Shown: piece after piece, positions 16,873 to 29,775 of the stretch
Position numbering within the stretch: the first letter of the stretch is position 1
How the letters are laid out: the number at the start of each line of letters is the position of its first letter
Origin: Gymnothorax reevesii
Taxonomy: Eukaryota; Chordata; Actinopteri; Anguilliformes; Muraenidae
Direction of reading: 5' to 3'
DNA length: 64,000 bases
Assembly: GCA_029721435.1 (NCBI GenBank)
Contig: CM056588.1
Span: 36,597,430 to 36,661,429 of the forward strand
Position numbers and translations under genes: made by a program
The notes under the pieces: generated by a model
What the model was told of the DNA's origin: nothing
What the model saw: the letters and a program-made list of their open reading frames with translations, nothing else
Databases searched by the model: none

Positions 16873-17569
16873 GAGAGGCAGGGAACCACTGGCCTCCCTG
16901 CACATCTGATGGAGAAAAGACAGGTACAGGCAGGTAAAGTAGGCCTGAGACACTAGCAGCATCGACAAACACCTCCATTCCGGCTCCTCTTGTGCACCGG
17001 AGCAGAGGAGAGCTAAGGCAGACAGCAGTGATAGCAGCAGCACTTCAGAAAAGCAGGGTCAAGCAGAAAAGCCACTGGTTGTTATACAACTAATGACCTA
17101 ATTTAATGGAGATCAGACTCCACAACCAAATCTAAACAGACGCAAAATCCAATATCGGCGTGTCAATCCGCTAATTAACGCGGGAAACCATGCATTCGAG
17201 AGTTTCCTTTTGAATTGCGGTTTTTAACATTTTGTTTTTAATGAGCTCATTGCCATGTCATCTTTCTTTCTAAAAGGAAAAAATATATTTTTCCTGTGAC
17301 CAATAAAATCCACCCAAAGCAAACGAAATGCTCACCTAGCACCGAATTATGTTACTTTTGTTCCCCTATAGTGCGGCGCAACTGTGTTCTTTCAGATGAC
17401 CCAAAATAAATTTGAATCTACATTATAAAGCTCCGCACTGCTGAGTCTGAATAAATTAAGGAGACATAATTAATTTTGCAAGGGAAATTTTGCGAGCAAA
17501 ATTGCTTCAACAGAATTACTAAAAGGGAAATAAATGAGACGATTCATGGATGTGTCGGAGTTGGACGTA

Positions 17570-17770
17570 TGTTCCTACTGTTATGGGGACAGAATGTCCC
17601 CACCAGTCATGGAATATAAGATTTTTTTCACCCTTTGGGAGCATTTTCTGGGCCCCGTAAGGCAACTGAGCTATTTTAGGGTTAAGGTTAGGGTGAGGCA
17701 TGTGGTGTTTATGGTTTAGGTCAGGTAAGGGTTAACGGATTCTATGTAAGTTTATGTCTCCCAACATATC
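17570..17770. repeat. dispersed repeat with GGGGACA/GTCCCC and TTAGGG-like core
   Basis: GTTATGGGGACAGAATGTCC opens it. The core TTTAGGGTTAAGGTTAGGGT resembles telomere repeats. It is a known-looking fish dispersed repeat; a second, more decayed copy lies at about 52075-52310. It should not be taken as a telomere. Confidence 0.6.
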
Positions 17771-18548
17771 ATGGAAACACAAAGTATCTGTACGTGTGAA
17801 TTGATGTTCATGCAAAATATGTAGTGATACACACACTTTGCTCATGTGAATGCTGGGTCGCGTCCAATGATAAGGCCACTGCCTGTACCCACGGTTCAAG
17901 GAAATAAGATCGCAGTTATGTGTCTATAATGAACACTGCTGCAGACATGGGCATGTTTGTACTCTGGCTGGATTTCCATCTGACAGGCTGATGCAACAAT
18001 ATCATAGCACAACATAACTCTTCGCCCTCAGGCAAACATTTTTAAACGAGTCCCTTTGGACGAGACCAGTGTCGTCTCTGGCCAATGCGTAGGTGCGAAA
18101 TTTGTATGCAGCACCACAAAACATTTTTATTCAACAGGGTTTCCAATCATGTAAAGTCTGAGGGGAGGGAAGGGGGGGGGTCAATAAATATACAGAGCGA
18201 ACCTCCAGCACTCCGGACAATGACACTGACACTGCATGGAGAACGGACTGTGACTCCCTCTGTGCACTTGTGAACTCTTCCACAGATCACCTCCATCAGT
18301 GAGACTGACAACTCTGTCCCTTCCAGCTCTTACTGCAATGCATGTGGGGCCACAAAAGGGGCAGATTAATATTTACCTACATGCGCTTTGGCAGTTTCCT
18401 CTCGGTAAATCACACCCCCTGGACCCTCGTGCAGCAACATTCCGCATTAAGACGTTCGCTCGCTCTCGTCCAGGCCCACTGTACAGCATAAATAAGCTAG
18501 CGCTACAAGGATTCATACCTCGTCTCCAGTTTTGGCACGGCGCATTAA

Positions 18549-18750
18549 CCCCTTTGCGCAGAATGCAACTTATGCCAATTTTTTTCCGTTATGCATGAGC
18601 CTATATAGGCGCTATAACTCAGTATTTGTGTCCCAGAGACTCCGGAAATTATTCAAGTGAAGCAAGACATTTGTAAATTCAATAACAGAATTATTTAGGA
18701 GTTAAATTTCGAAATTTACAGACGCCGGCGCCTACATCTGCACAAAGGGG
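18549..18750. mobile_element. 202-bp MITE flanked by TTAA (piggyBac-like)
   Basis: TTAA at 18545-18548 and 18751-18754 flanks exact-length ends: the left starts CCCCTTTGCGCAGAATGC, and the complement of the right is CCCCTTTGTGCAGATGTAGG. TTAA duplication and a CCC-starting terminus fit the piggyBac superfamily. No coding sequence. Confidence 0.8.
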
Positions 18751-19834
18751 TTAACGGTAAGCGCTGTTTTATTACTGGAGCGCTCGGAAACATCTGTCCT
18801 GCAGATGCGGTGAAGGCTGCATTAATGTGGCGCTCTCTGGGTGCGATCTGCATTTACATACCGACGCAGTAAATCACGCCGCCTCCTAATTGCAATGATA
18901 CCTTGAGGGGAGAGACATTAATAAGCCGTTTGGTGACAAACCTCCCAAAACGACCTTGCCAGCTGTGAACCTGTGACTGGAGAACATAAGTCGTGATCCC
19001 TGCACAGCCGACTGAGATTTCCCAGAAACCATCACTCCAAGACAGGCCCACGAGAGGCTCAAAAGGGTTGAAGGTGGCAATAAAACAGCCAAGCTGATGA
19101 ATATTCAGTCCATACATCCGTAATCTAACCTGCATATCCCTCATCAGGGTTGTTGTGGGGGGTGGAGTCAAACCCACCATCTCGCAGTCTAGAGGCAGGA
19201 ATACATTAGTTTTCTGATCAATAGCAAAGCACACTTTTTTAACCATAAACTTGAAACCCCTGTACCATTTGCAGAAACATCCCCCTGCATTAAATGCCCC
19301 TCGTGCAAGATAAATTATGGCCTTGAAGTCCTGAATATAAAGGCTTTTATGGCAGACGAGGCAACTTGAGGACATCGTTTGCGAGTGACAGTTGGAGGAC
19401 GTTGTAAGATGAATTGCCCAGATCAGAGATTACAAATGAAGACAGACAAACCGAGTGGCAGTGATAAGGCTGTATCAGGAGGGTATAGAGATATGATATT
19501 TCCCAGAATAAGTGCGGCTACAGTAGGCATCTCGCTGCCAGTGACTCTCTCTCCCGAGTGAGTGAAATGTATTTTTCCAGAGTAAAAGGGTGTACGCATA
19601 CGTTTCACCGCCGTGTTCCTTTTTCAATGTCACGCTCGCATAATAATGATTATACTCAAAATGCTGACAATACAAGGTAACTTGTCCCTTTGTGTCATTT
19701 TTTTTTTTTTTAATCTTTGCTACAGAGATAAAAATGATAAAGCGGAGGAAAAGTTAGGTGGGGGGGGGGGCGTACTACAAACCTGTATAAAACTAAAGAG
19801 GAAGAGGCATTCATTCATTATGTAACCCACTTAT

Positions 19835-20156
19835 GCCTGGTCAGGGTCATAGGGGGACGGGAGCCAATGCTAGTATGCAATGGGAGAGAAACAAGAAGGC
19901 TTCCTGGCCAGTTTGCCAATACATCACAGGGATACAACCTCATCACACGCTCTTGTCTGCGGGTAATTTAAAGGCTCCAACTAGTCCATCAGGCAAATAT
20001 TTGCATTGGCAGAGAAAACTGCAGCATCTGAAGAGAACCCATGCGGACACAGAGTGAACATGCCAACTCCACACAGAAAGGCTGCAAGCCAGATTCAAAC
20101 TCTCACTTCCTTTCTGTGAGGTGATGACACGACCCAATGCATCACCATGCCACCCC
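19835..20156 (-). mobile_element. tRNA-headed SINE-like repeat
   Basis: Read on the minus strand it starts GGGTGGCATGGTGATGCATT (box A-like), then a box B-like GAGTTTGAATCTG, then TTTCTGTGTGGAGTTGGCAT and GTTCACTCTGTGTCCGCATG. This is the widespread fish repeat otherwise seen here at 50728-51165 (plus) and, headless, at 61975-62310. Its head ends directly against the TTAA of the next element. Confidence 0.75.
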
Positions 20157-20160
20157 TTAA

Positions 20161-20517
20161 AGGAGCAGCGCTACAATTACTGCACATGCTCACAACTTTG
20201 AACGAAGTAAATCCGCGCGACTGCAAGTCAAAATCTAGAAGATATTTTTCTTCCTCTATGATTATTGGCAATTGAAACCAGCTTGGATTCTTTGTACGCC
20301 TTGGCTAAAGCTTAAAATAGCACTTTGAATCCTTAAATTTCAAAAGAAAGCTCCTTTATATAAAAAGCATAATGCCGCAGTAACTAAAATACATAAATAC
20401 AATGCTAAATAAAGACGAACTGATAAGGATGGAATCAGATTCTGACCTGCAGTGAGGCAGATTCACTTTCTTAGGATGTAAGTTCTGAGCATGAGCAGCA
20501 ATCATGACACAGCTCCT
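20161..20517. mobile_element. 357-bp MITE flanked by TTAA (T2/Kolobok-like)
   Basis: TTAA at 20157-20160 and 20518-20521. The left end is AGGAGCAGCGCTACAATTAC and the complement of the right end is AGGAGCTGTGTCATGATTGC; both continue with CATGCTCA and AACTT, an inverted terminus of about 45 bp. TTAAAGGRR is the hallmark of the T2/Kolobok group of TTAA elements. Confidence 0.8.
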
Positions 20518-21519
20518 TTAAGAAATGTCTTTTATACACTTTGAACATGCATAAGGACTGAACGTCACGTACAGACAAGACTAAGGTTAGCATGAGGTCA
20601 TCCATGCATTAATCAAGCCACTCAAGATCTAAGCTGATTTTAAGTGACTGAGAATTCACAGGTTTTTGACTTCAGACATCACAATCCAGGGAGGCAAACA
20701 GATCAACAATACAGAAGATAAATACATAAAAGATGTTTTTCTCCTGTTACTTTTAACTCTTCATGCAAACCCTTAATCATTCAAAATCTTCATTGAAAGA
20801 AATGGGCTCAATGCCCTAACAAACAGGGTACCACATTTTTAAATAATATTTACTGGAGAGAATAAGGCCACGGAAATAAGACAGGTCGGGTTGAATTGCA
20901 CAACCTGCAAATATAGACATTTAAATACATATTTAAATGTAAACATTTTACATCTACTGGAGTAATGGCAGATGCATTTTCGAGATTTGCTATATTTCCC
21001 CAGAACAGTTGCAGCTACAAAAGAGTACTTCTATAATTCCTGCTCTTGTCTGTTTATGATCATAATTTATCCTGGATTTTACAAACCGCTTGTGCTTCTG
21101 GGATATCCCTCTCTCGCTGGAATTGCCTTCATCTTAGAATCAAGTAAAATAAGGCTGCGCTGAAGCCAAAAATGGAACAAAATTGGAGGAAAATTTTTAG
21201 ATTCTGATTCTCTTATTGAAGAACAAAGCTGTTCTGCCTGCTTTTAAGCATTTCCATTACTCCGGTGAGAAAATTCTTACAGCTTTCTCAGACTGCTCTT
21301 GAGGACCCAGTATCCACGCTGTATTTTATGTATGCTTGTATTCTCTGTGGGACAAAAATTCTAAATACCATCAGTGAACAATATGTGTGTGTTTGCCTCA
21401 GGCTACTAGCATCACTTGCCTCTTTCATCAATCATTTTTAGTATTGTTTCCCATCAATCACACTCATCTCTCCAAGGTGATTCAATATTTTGTTGAAAAT
21501 AGGAGTCCGCACTCAGGCC

Positions 21520-22060
21520 AACACATTCAGGCTAACACATACCACTCAGGCTAGCATATTTGATGCTGGTTAACACAGACTGCACAGGCTAACACATACC
21601 ACACAATCTAATGCATTTCACTCAGGCTAACGCATACCACGCAATCTAATGCATTCCACTCAGGCAAACGCATACCACTCAGGCAACACATACCACTCAG
21701 ACTGATGCATTCTGCTAAGGCTAACACATACCACTCAGGCTAATGTATACCACATAGGCTAACGCATTCCACTCCGGTTAATGCTTTCTACCCAGGCTAA
21801 CACAAACCACAAACGCTAACGCATTCCACTCAGGCTAACACATAACATTCAGGCTAATGTATACTACCCAGGCAAGTGCATTTCACTCAGGCTCACGCAT
21901 TCCTCTCAGGTTAACCATTAACACTCAGGATAACACATTTTGCTCAGGCTAACACGCAACACTTCGGTGAACACATTCTGCTCAGGCCATCACATACCAC
22001 TCAGGCTAATGCACTCTGCTCAGGCTAACACAATCCTCTCAGTCTAGAGTATTTTGCCCC
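21520..22060. repeat. degenerate 20-bp minisatellite
   Basis: About 25 copies of a unit close to ACTCAGGCTAACACATACC or its CATTCC variant. Copies differ widely, so the array is old. No conserved reading frame. Confidence 0.85.
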
Positions 22061-23513
22061 TACTCCGCCCAATGTTTTGCCAGGAGTCACAAGAACCAGC
22101 TTCAGCAAATCAATGTAGAACCTGTTATATCCTCATGATAAGTTCTGTTGGCTAGTTATAAAACTTCTGGTTTGAGAGGCGACGGGCAGAGACAGACATT
22201 GCAACATTAACGAAATTCACAGCACAATTCACACTCGGATCTCCTGGGTTCTGGCCCAGTCTACTAAGCTAAATTAAGTAAGCCAATGTTCTGTACTGTC
22301 AGGTGAGGTCAGTGTGATAATAATGTCCGTATAAGCAGGACCACGTTCCCGTAACTCTCCTGGGCTTCAGTCCACCCTGCTACAATGAAGTATATGGAGC
22401 AAGCTGGCAGTAAGCACTGCTGACTCAGGCTAGTTTTCTAAAAGAACACTTTCGATTCGCCTCAGTTCCAGCAAACCGATGTCCACCTCAGGTCGTAATT
22501 TGTTATTCTTCAGTGAAGGCCTCCACTGCTAGAGTGAAGTTCCAGCTCGGATCTCACTGCCATTCTAAGGCGCACAGAACCTCTTAACTTCGAGGTCACA
22601 GTGCTAACCACAGCGCCATCGCATGTGCTGAGTGATCTTAGTCCTGTTCAAAACATTCTTTTTGAAATACAAATATTTTATTTTCCAGCTTTACCAGACA
22701 GAATGGTACTAACAGAAAGGAGGAATGGGGATGGAAAAAGGCCAGTGATCCAATTCTAATCACCAACATCCCGGCTCGCGACAAGCGAGCAGACAGCGGT
22801 CTACAGGCCTTCCGACACGGGCACCCAGCAAAACATTTGCTCACTAAGAGTTAGGGCCGATCTCATCACTTCCTGCTCTCTGGGCCATCTGACTTATTCC
22901 AGCCCACAGGTGCACCAGGCTGTCTCCAGGGTGATGAAAGAGTTACCCCGGCAGCAGGAAATATTCTCCACATTCAGTGCATAGTGACCCCCGGTTCTAA
23001 TCCACCCCCAGAGAATGCCATGGTATATTAAATTTCATTGCAGTGCTGGAGTTCTGATTCACTAAATGTCACTTAATAAAGTTGGTTTTAGCGCCAATAA
23101 ATGGCAGGCCAGAAAATAAGGTTTGAAAATGATGGGAAATATTAACTTCAGCTGACAAATTGTCAACGGCAAAGGAACCAAATCTAGCTGCGTTAATGAA
23201 ACATGCCACAGTAAATCCATGCAGTAAGAGTGATGCCGAAAGAAAACCATTTTCAGGGACTCCAGTCTGTTTTCACTGCTGTAATCTATAAGAAGCGAGA
23301 TCAATTATCCAGTTTTAATGTTGTTCTTTCAACCACAGGAATATTACAACAGGCAGGACTTGCATAAATGCAAAAATTCAGCAATTTTTCACAGGTTTCT
23401 CTTTGGAGGTTTGATTTAGAAAGTTGTTTTTGTTAGTCAATCCAAAAAAAGTTTAACAAGACCTGCAACCTAAATGGCAGATGTGAATGAAAGAGCGAAA
23501 CATAGAAGCATCA

Positions 23514-23969
<456 letters not shown>

Positions 23970-24535
23970 TTACCCCACACCAGAGCCTGCAGACAGCTCT
24001 ACTGTAACACCTACTAAACACAGCAAAACTGTTTATCTGAGCTGAATACTACAGGGAGACCTTCCCCTGTTATTTAAATCTCAAAATAACCTCAAAATCA
24101 GTTTTCCCTGGTCAGAACATCATCATCTGCTGAAAGGACAAGCTCCAAGGGGTTTTCACGGTGACCCGCATCTGCCCTTATGCCATTACTGTAACCAGTT
24201 GATCATAGGCTAAAAAATGCCATCAAAAGTGATACATTGATATACAACACAGCCCATCTGTGGCATATTCAATACTGATGCAGAAGGTGATCATAATTGT
24301 CACAAAATTCAAATGACATTTGCATGAATACGTCACATGTTGTGATTAAAGTGAGATCTGTAAGAATTTATTTAAAGATGTATTGCAGTATTAGTGTTAT
24401 TATAGCTGTATAAATGGTACCAGGCTGTGTGATCTGCATGTACCGAGATGGTAAGACTGCACCAGATGGCTCAGATTGAGAGAACTCCGTGGATCCTTAA
24501 ACAAGCCAGATATCAAGGCCCTCCCACATTGTGCG

Positions 24536-24620
24536 TACACGTGTATACTCATACACACGCAAACACATGCACCCAAAAGTACACATATACATACATATGC
24601 ATAAGCACACATAAAAACAG
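24536..24620. repeat. CA/TA microsatellite left of the Tc1 copy
   Basis: CACACA and TACATA motifs up to the Tc1 left end. The same kind of sequence resumes on the other side at about 26201, so the Tc1 probably landed inside one CA/TA tract. Confidence 0.8.
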
Positions 24621-26200
24621 CGCCCTCCATAATTATTGGCTTGGTTAAGATGTATTAAAAGCCTTTAAATAAATTCTATTTTTATTGCAGAAGCATATCC
24701 TCTTAGTGGATAATTGTAGAAAAATGTAAACTTCAACTCAAGTGAATTTTAAGGGAAAAAAAATTCCCTGACTAAAAAATAATTATTTTTCATAAAATCA
24801 CAAGTTCCACAATTATTGGTACCCCTTACAATTCCTAAGAAATAAATGTAATTGAGGTATTTCTGTCATTTCTACAGTAGTTTACAAAGTTGATTGGAGT
24901 ATCTAGGAACATTTAATTAGCAATTCATCATTTCCTGTTTCCCTGGGGTATAAATATGACGTGACACACAGGCCATTTCTCTTATCCACTCTTCAACATG
25001 GGAAAGACAAAAGAACACACCATTCAAGTAAGGCTGATGTGTGTCGACCTTCACAAGTCAGGCAATGACTAAAAGAAAATAGCCACTTGCCTGCACCTGC
25101 CCATATCTACTGTCAGAGGAATCATTAAGAAGTTTAAAACAACTGGAACAGTGGTAAACAAGCCTGGACGAGGACTGAAGATTATTTTGCCACCACGCAC
25201 AGTGAGGAGGATGGTAAGAGAAATAAAAATTTCTCCAAAGCTCACTGTTAAAGAATTGCAACAAATGGTAGCATCTTGGGGTCACAAAGTCTCCAAAATA
25301 ACCATCAGGCGCCATCTACATGCCAACAAGCTGTTTGGGAGGCATGCACGGAAAAAACCTTTTCACACTCACAATCATCAACGCAAACATCTGGAGTTTG
25401 CCAAGCGGTACTGGGACTTCAACTGGGACCGTGTGCTTTGGTCAGATGAGACCAAGATAGAGCTTTTTGGCAACAAACACTCTGAGTGGGTCTGGCAGTA
25501 CACAAAAGATGAGTTTGCAGAAAAGCACCTCATGCCCACTGTGAAGTATGGGGTAGGATTGGTGATGCTGTGGGCCTGTTTCTCTTCCAGAGGCCCTGGG
25601 AACCTTATTAGGGTGCATGGCATCATGATCACTTTGAAATACCAGGACATTTTAAATCAAATCTGGTGGCCTCTGCCCGAAAGCTGAAGATGGGTCGTCA
25701 CTGGGTCTTTCAGCAAGATAATGACCCTAAACATGTGGCCAAATCTACACGGAAATGGTTCACAAGACACAGAATCAAGCTCCTCCCATGGCTATCTCAA
25801 TCCCCAGACCTCAACCCCATTGAAAACCTGTGGAGTGAGCTGAAGAGGAGAGTGCAGAGGAGAGGACCCAGGTCACTGGATGATTTAGAGAGATTGCGCA
25901 AAGAGGAATGGTCGAAGATCCCTCCTTCTGTATTCTCCCATCTTGTGAAACATTACAGGAGAAGGTTAGGCGCTGTTTTCTTGGCAAAAGGGGGTTGTAC
26001 TAAGTATTAACATCAGGAGTGCTAATAATTGTGGCATGCATGATTTGATGTAAAAGAATTATTTCTTAATGTGGGATTTTTTTCCCCACTGAATAAATGC
26101 ACTTGAATTAAAGGTTGGATTTTCCTCTTTTTTCATTGTGGTCCTATATTATTCAGAAAGCTTCTAATAAATTCAGATTTTAAAGAACACATCTTAACCA
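24621..26200 (+). mobile_element. Tc1-type DNA transposon, well preserved
   Basis: The left end begins CAGCGCCCTCCATAATTATT and runs through TTGGTTAAGATGTATTAAAA. The complement of the right end starts TGGTTAAGATGTGTTCTTTA and TAGAAGCTTT follows. The outermost roughly 30 bp of the right end is missing, lost into the CA-rich tract that follows. At about 1.58 kb the length is normal for a Tc1. The inverted ends match outside the transposase region only in part. Confidence 0.85.
24998..26010 (+). pseudogene. Tc1 transposase, one stop and one frameshift
   Basis: ATG at 24998 opens MGKTKEHTIQVRLMCVDLHK. An in-frame TAA occurs at 25070 inside the N-terminal helix-turn-helix domain; the frame continues open to about 25665, where a single frame change precedes [18 protein letters not shown]. 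The second half ends at 26010. Catalytic residues of the DD34E triad are all present: Asp of WSDET (codon 25445), Asp of QQDNDP (codon 25717) and Glu of NPIENLW (codon 25822), with exactly 34 residues between the last two. The product would cut and paste its own element in the nucleus, but the two lesions make it non-functional as written. Confidence 0.9.
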
Positions 26201-26496
26201 TACACAGACATGCACGCGTACACACACACACTCACATACACAGACACACACCTATATATACACACACAAATGTGTACATAATATATGCATGTGCACACTC
26301 ACACAGGTATTCATACAAACACATATTCACACAACTATACATTAACGCACAAGTATACCTACACACATACAAATGTATGCATACATACACACACACACAC
26401 ACACACACACGTGTACATACACACTTATGTAAAAACACACATACGTGCACACATGTATATATGCATACAAACATACATACACAGACATGCACATGT

Positions 26497-26539
<43 letters not shown>

Positions 26540-26545
26540 CACACT
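26200..26545. repeat. CA/TA compound microsatellite
   Basis: Alternating CACACA, TACATA and CATGCA motifs over about 345 bp, right of the Tc1 copy. Open frames on both strands are repeat artefacts. Confidence 0.9.
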
Positions 26546-26651
26546 TCTGAGACTAGGTGAGCGCAGCAAGAGCCATCATTGTCACTGCTGTTTGCACTTC
26601 TTTTGACCAAACAGAAACTCTAGAATGAAGCAGGTAGCCAGGAGTGGCAAA

Positions 26652-28968
26652 TGGAAAGGGAGAGAGGAATGGGAGAGGGGAACGGGAGAGAGGAATGGGA
26701 GAGGGGAACAGGAGAGAGGAATGGGAGAGGGGAACGGGAGAGAGGAATGGGAGAGGGGAACAGGAGAGAGGAATGGGAGAGGGGAACGGGAGAGAGGAAT
26801 GGGAGAGGGGAACGAGAAAGAGGAATGGGACAGGGGAACGGGAGAGAGGAATGGGAGAGGGGAACGAGAGAGAGGAACGGGAGAGGGGAACGGGAGAGAG
26901 GAATGGGAGAGGGGAACGAGAGAGAGGAATGGGAGAGGGGAACGAGAGAGAGGAATGGGAGAGGGGAACAGGAGAGGGGAACGGGAGAGAGGAATGGGAG
27001 AGGGGAACGGGAGAGAGGAATGGGAGAGGGGAACGAGAAAGAGGAACGGGAGAGGGGAACGAGAGAGAGGAACGGGAGAGGGGAACGGGAGAGGGGAACG
27101 GGAGAGGGGAACGGGAGAGAGGAACGGGACAGGGGAACGGGAGAGAGGAACGGGAGAGAGGAATGGAAGAGGGGAACGGGAGAGAGGAATGGGACAGGGG
27201 AACGGGAGAGAGGAATGGGGCAGGGGAACAGGAGAGAGGAATGGGACAGGGGAACGGGAGAGAGGAATGGGACAGGGGAACGGGTGAGAGGAATGGGACA
27301 GGGGAACGGGAGAGAGGAATGGGACAGGGGAATGGGAGAGAGGAATGGGACAGGGGAACGGGAGAGAGGAATGGGAGAGGGGAACAGGAGAGAGGAATGG
27401 GAGAGGGGAACAGGAGAGAGGAACGGGAGAGGGGAACGGGAAAGAAGAATGGGACGGGGGAATGGGAGAGAGGAATGGGACAGGGGAACGGGAGAGAGGA
27501 ACGGGAGAGGGGAACGGGAGAGAGGAACGGGACAGGGGAACGGGAGAGAGGAACGGGAGAGAGGAATGGAAGAGGGGAACGGGAGAGAGGAATGGGAGAG
27601 GGGAACGGGAGAGAGGAATGGGAGAGGGGAACAGGAGAGAGGAATGGGACAGGGGAACGGGAGAGAGGAATGGGACAGGGGAACGGGTGAGAGGAATGGG
27701 AGAGAGGAATGGGAGAGAGGAACGGGAGAGAGGAATGGGAGAGAGGAATGGGAGAGGGGAACGGGAGAGAGGAATGGGAGAGAGGAATGGGAGAGGGGAA
27801 TGGGAGAGGGGAACGGGAGAGAGGAATGGGACAGGGGAACGGGAGAGAGGAATGGGAGAGAGGAATGGGAGAGAGGAATGGGAGAGAGGATTGGGAGAGG
27901 GGAACGGGAGAGAGGAATGGGAGAGGGGAACGGGAGAGAGGAATGGGAGAGGGGAACGGGAGAGAGGAACGGGAGAGAGGAATGGAAGAGGGGAACGGGA
28001 GAGAGGAATGGGAGAGGGGAACGGGAGAGAGGAATGGGAGAGGGGAACAGGAGAGAGGAATGGGACAGGGGAACGGGAGAGAGGAATGGGACAGGGGAAC
28101 GGGTGAGAGGAATGGGACAGGGGAACGGGAGAGAGGAATGGGACAGGGGAACGGGAGAGAGGAATGGGAGAGGGGAACGGGAGAGAGGAATGGGAGAGGG
28201 GAACAGGAGAGAGGAATGGGAGAGGGGAACAGGAGAGAGGAACGGGAGAGGGGAACGGGAAAGAAGAATGGGACGGGGGAATGGGAGAGAGGAATGGGAC
28301 AGGGGAACGGGAGAGAGGAATGGGAGAGAGGAATGGGAGAGGGGAACGGGAGAGAGGAATGGGAGAGGGGAACGGGAGAGAGGAATGGGACAGGGGAACG
28401 AGAGAGAGGAACGGGAGAGAGGAATGGAAGAGGGGAACGGGAGAGAGGAATGGGACAGGGGAACGGGAGAGAGGAATGGGACAGGGGAACAGGAGAGAGG
28501 AATGGGACAGGGGAACGGGAGAGAGGAATGGGACGGGGGAATGGGAGAGAGGAATGGGACAGGGGAACGGGAGAGAGGAACGGGAGAGAGGAATGGGAGA
28601 GGGGAACGGGAGAGAGGAACGGGAGAGAGGAATGGGAGAGGGGAACGGGAGAGAGGAACGGGACAGGGGAACGGGAGAGAGGAACGGGAGAGAGGAATGG
28701 AAGAGGGGAACGGGAGAGAGGAATGGGAGAGGGGAACGGGAGAGAGGAATGGGAGAGGGGAACAGGAGAGAGGAATGGGACAGGGGAACGGGAGAGAGGA
28801 ATGGGACAGGGGAACGGGAGAGAGGAATGGGACAGGGGAACGGGAGAGAGGAATGGGAGAGGGGAACAGGAGAGAGGAAAGGGAGAGGGGAACGGGAAAG
28901 AAGAATGGGACAGGGGAATGGGAGAGAGGAATGGGACAGGGGAACGGGAGAGAGGAACGGGGGAGAGG
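26652..28968. repeat. 2.3-kb purine-rich minisatellite, 13-bp unit (26-bp dimer)
   Basis: The unit is GGAAYGGGASAGR. Dimers GGAATGGGAGAGG plus GGAACGGGAGAGA dominate, with GGGACAGGGG and GGAAGAGGGG variants and blocks several hundred bases long repeated in larger order. There are about 178 monomers. The plus strand is over 90 percent purine. Because 13 is not a multiple of 3 and the unit carries no stop in any phase, open frames of 220-855 residues arise in all plus frames and about 790 residues in two minus frames. These are Glu/Arg/Gly or Ser/Pro/Leu low-complexity strings with no start context, splice link or family match, so no protein is annotated. Confidence 0.95.
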
Positions 28969-29589
28969 CAATCATTTATATTTCTGTCTTGTCGAGAGGC
29001 AGCTCCACAGAAAACTGTCGCGGAGAGAGAGGCCGAGCCGGATAATCCAATATGCTAATCTCCCCGCCCCTGCGCTCGCCACAGTGACGGATCGCAGTGA
29101 GTCTGACCCAAGCTGGCCCCGGGCGCCTGCTACCCTGCCTCGCATTCCTCTTCTTCTCCTACTGCCCAATCCAGGCAATCCTCAGAACGGCCCCCAGGGA
29201 CACGGCAGGTGTTTATAGCCTCCTGTCTCAAAAACACTGGGAGGTGCACATCAAACCGCAGACCCAACACATGGAGGGATACAAAGAAGTACATCTGTGC
29301 CGGCGGGTGTGAAGGCAGGAAAGGGTTAATTTCCTCCCTCTCTTTTCAATCCTCAGTAAAGACAACAGATGAATCAGTTTTATCGCTCAAAAATCACCAC
29401 ATGGCACCATGAGCTTTTTATCTTCGAGACGCAAATCAGGTCTCCTTCATCTTGATGGACCAAAACAGGGCCAGAAGGAAGGAAGAAGGTTGACCCAGGA
29501 CAGGAACAGGGTAAGGCCAGGGCAGGGCCAAGCACAAGAGGGTGACCGAAGCAGAGGATGAAGTCATTTCAGATGTGATAGGGCGTGAC

Positions 29590-29775
29590 CTAAAACCGTG
29601 TGGCAAGAGTGTGTGTCTGTGACTCAGAAGGTCAGAGTTTCAAACCCCCCGAGAGCCCTTTGTTGAGGCCTCAAACCCCGTATTGCTCCAGAGGGCCTTG
29701 GCCCTGAACAAGTCTAATCAACATTAAGTGTCAATGGATAAAGACCTCAGCTAAATTACAGCACAGTAATCTGAT
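29590..29775 (+). mobile_element. tRNA-derived SINE
   Basis: A tRNA-like head with GTGACTCAGAAGGTCAGAGT and box B-like GAGTTTCAAACCCC is followed by a TTGAGGCCTCAAACCC/GGCCTTGGCCC segment. The 3' end is TGTCAATGGATAAAGACCTC then AGCTAAATTACA, matching the common fish SINE ending (GGATAAA..GTC..CTAAATG). Confidence 0.75.

Noticed and set aside
17570..17770. Interstitial telomere sequence
   Set aside because: TTAGGG-like motifs are few and degenerate and belong to a dispersed repeat that has a second copy at 52075-52310.
18854..19375. 173-residue minus-strand open frame
   Set aside because: No family resemblance, no plausible splice link to the entrep2 phase, and composition like the surrounding intron. 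Judged a chance frame.
26582..29218. Open frames of 220-855 residues on both strands (Glu/Arg/Gly-rich and Ser/Pro/Leu-rich)
   Set aside because: They follow exactly the 13-bp minisatellite, occur in several frames at once and lack splice or start context. Translation of a repeat without stops explains them fully.
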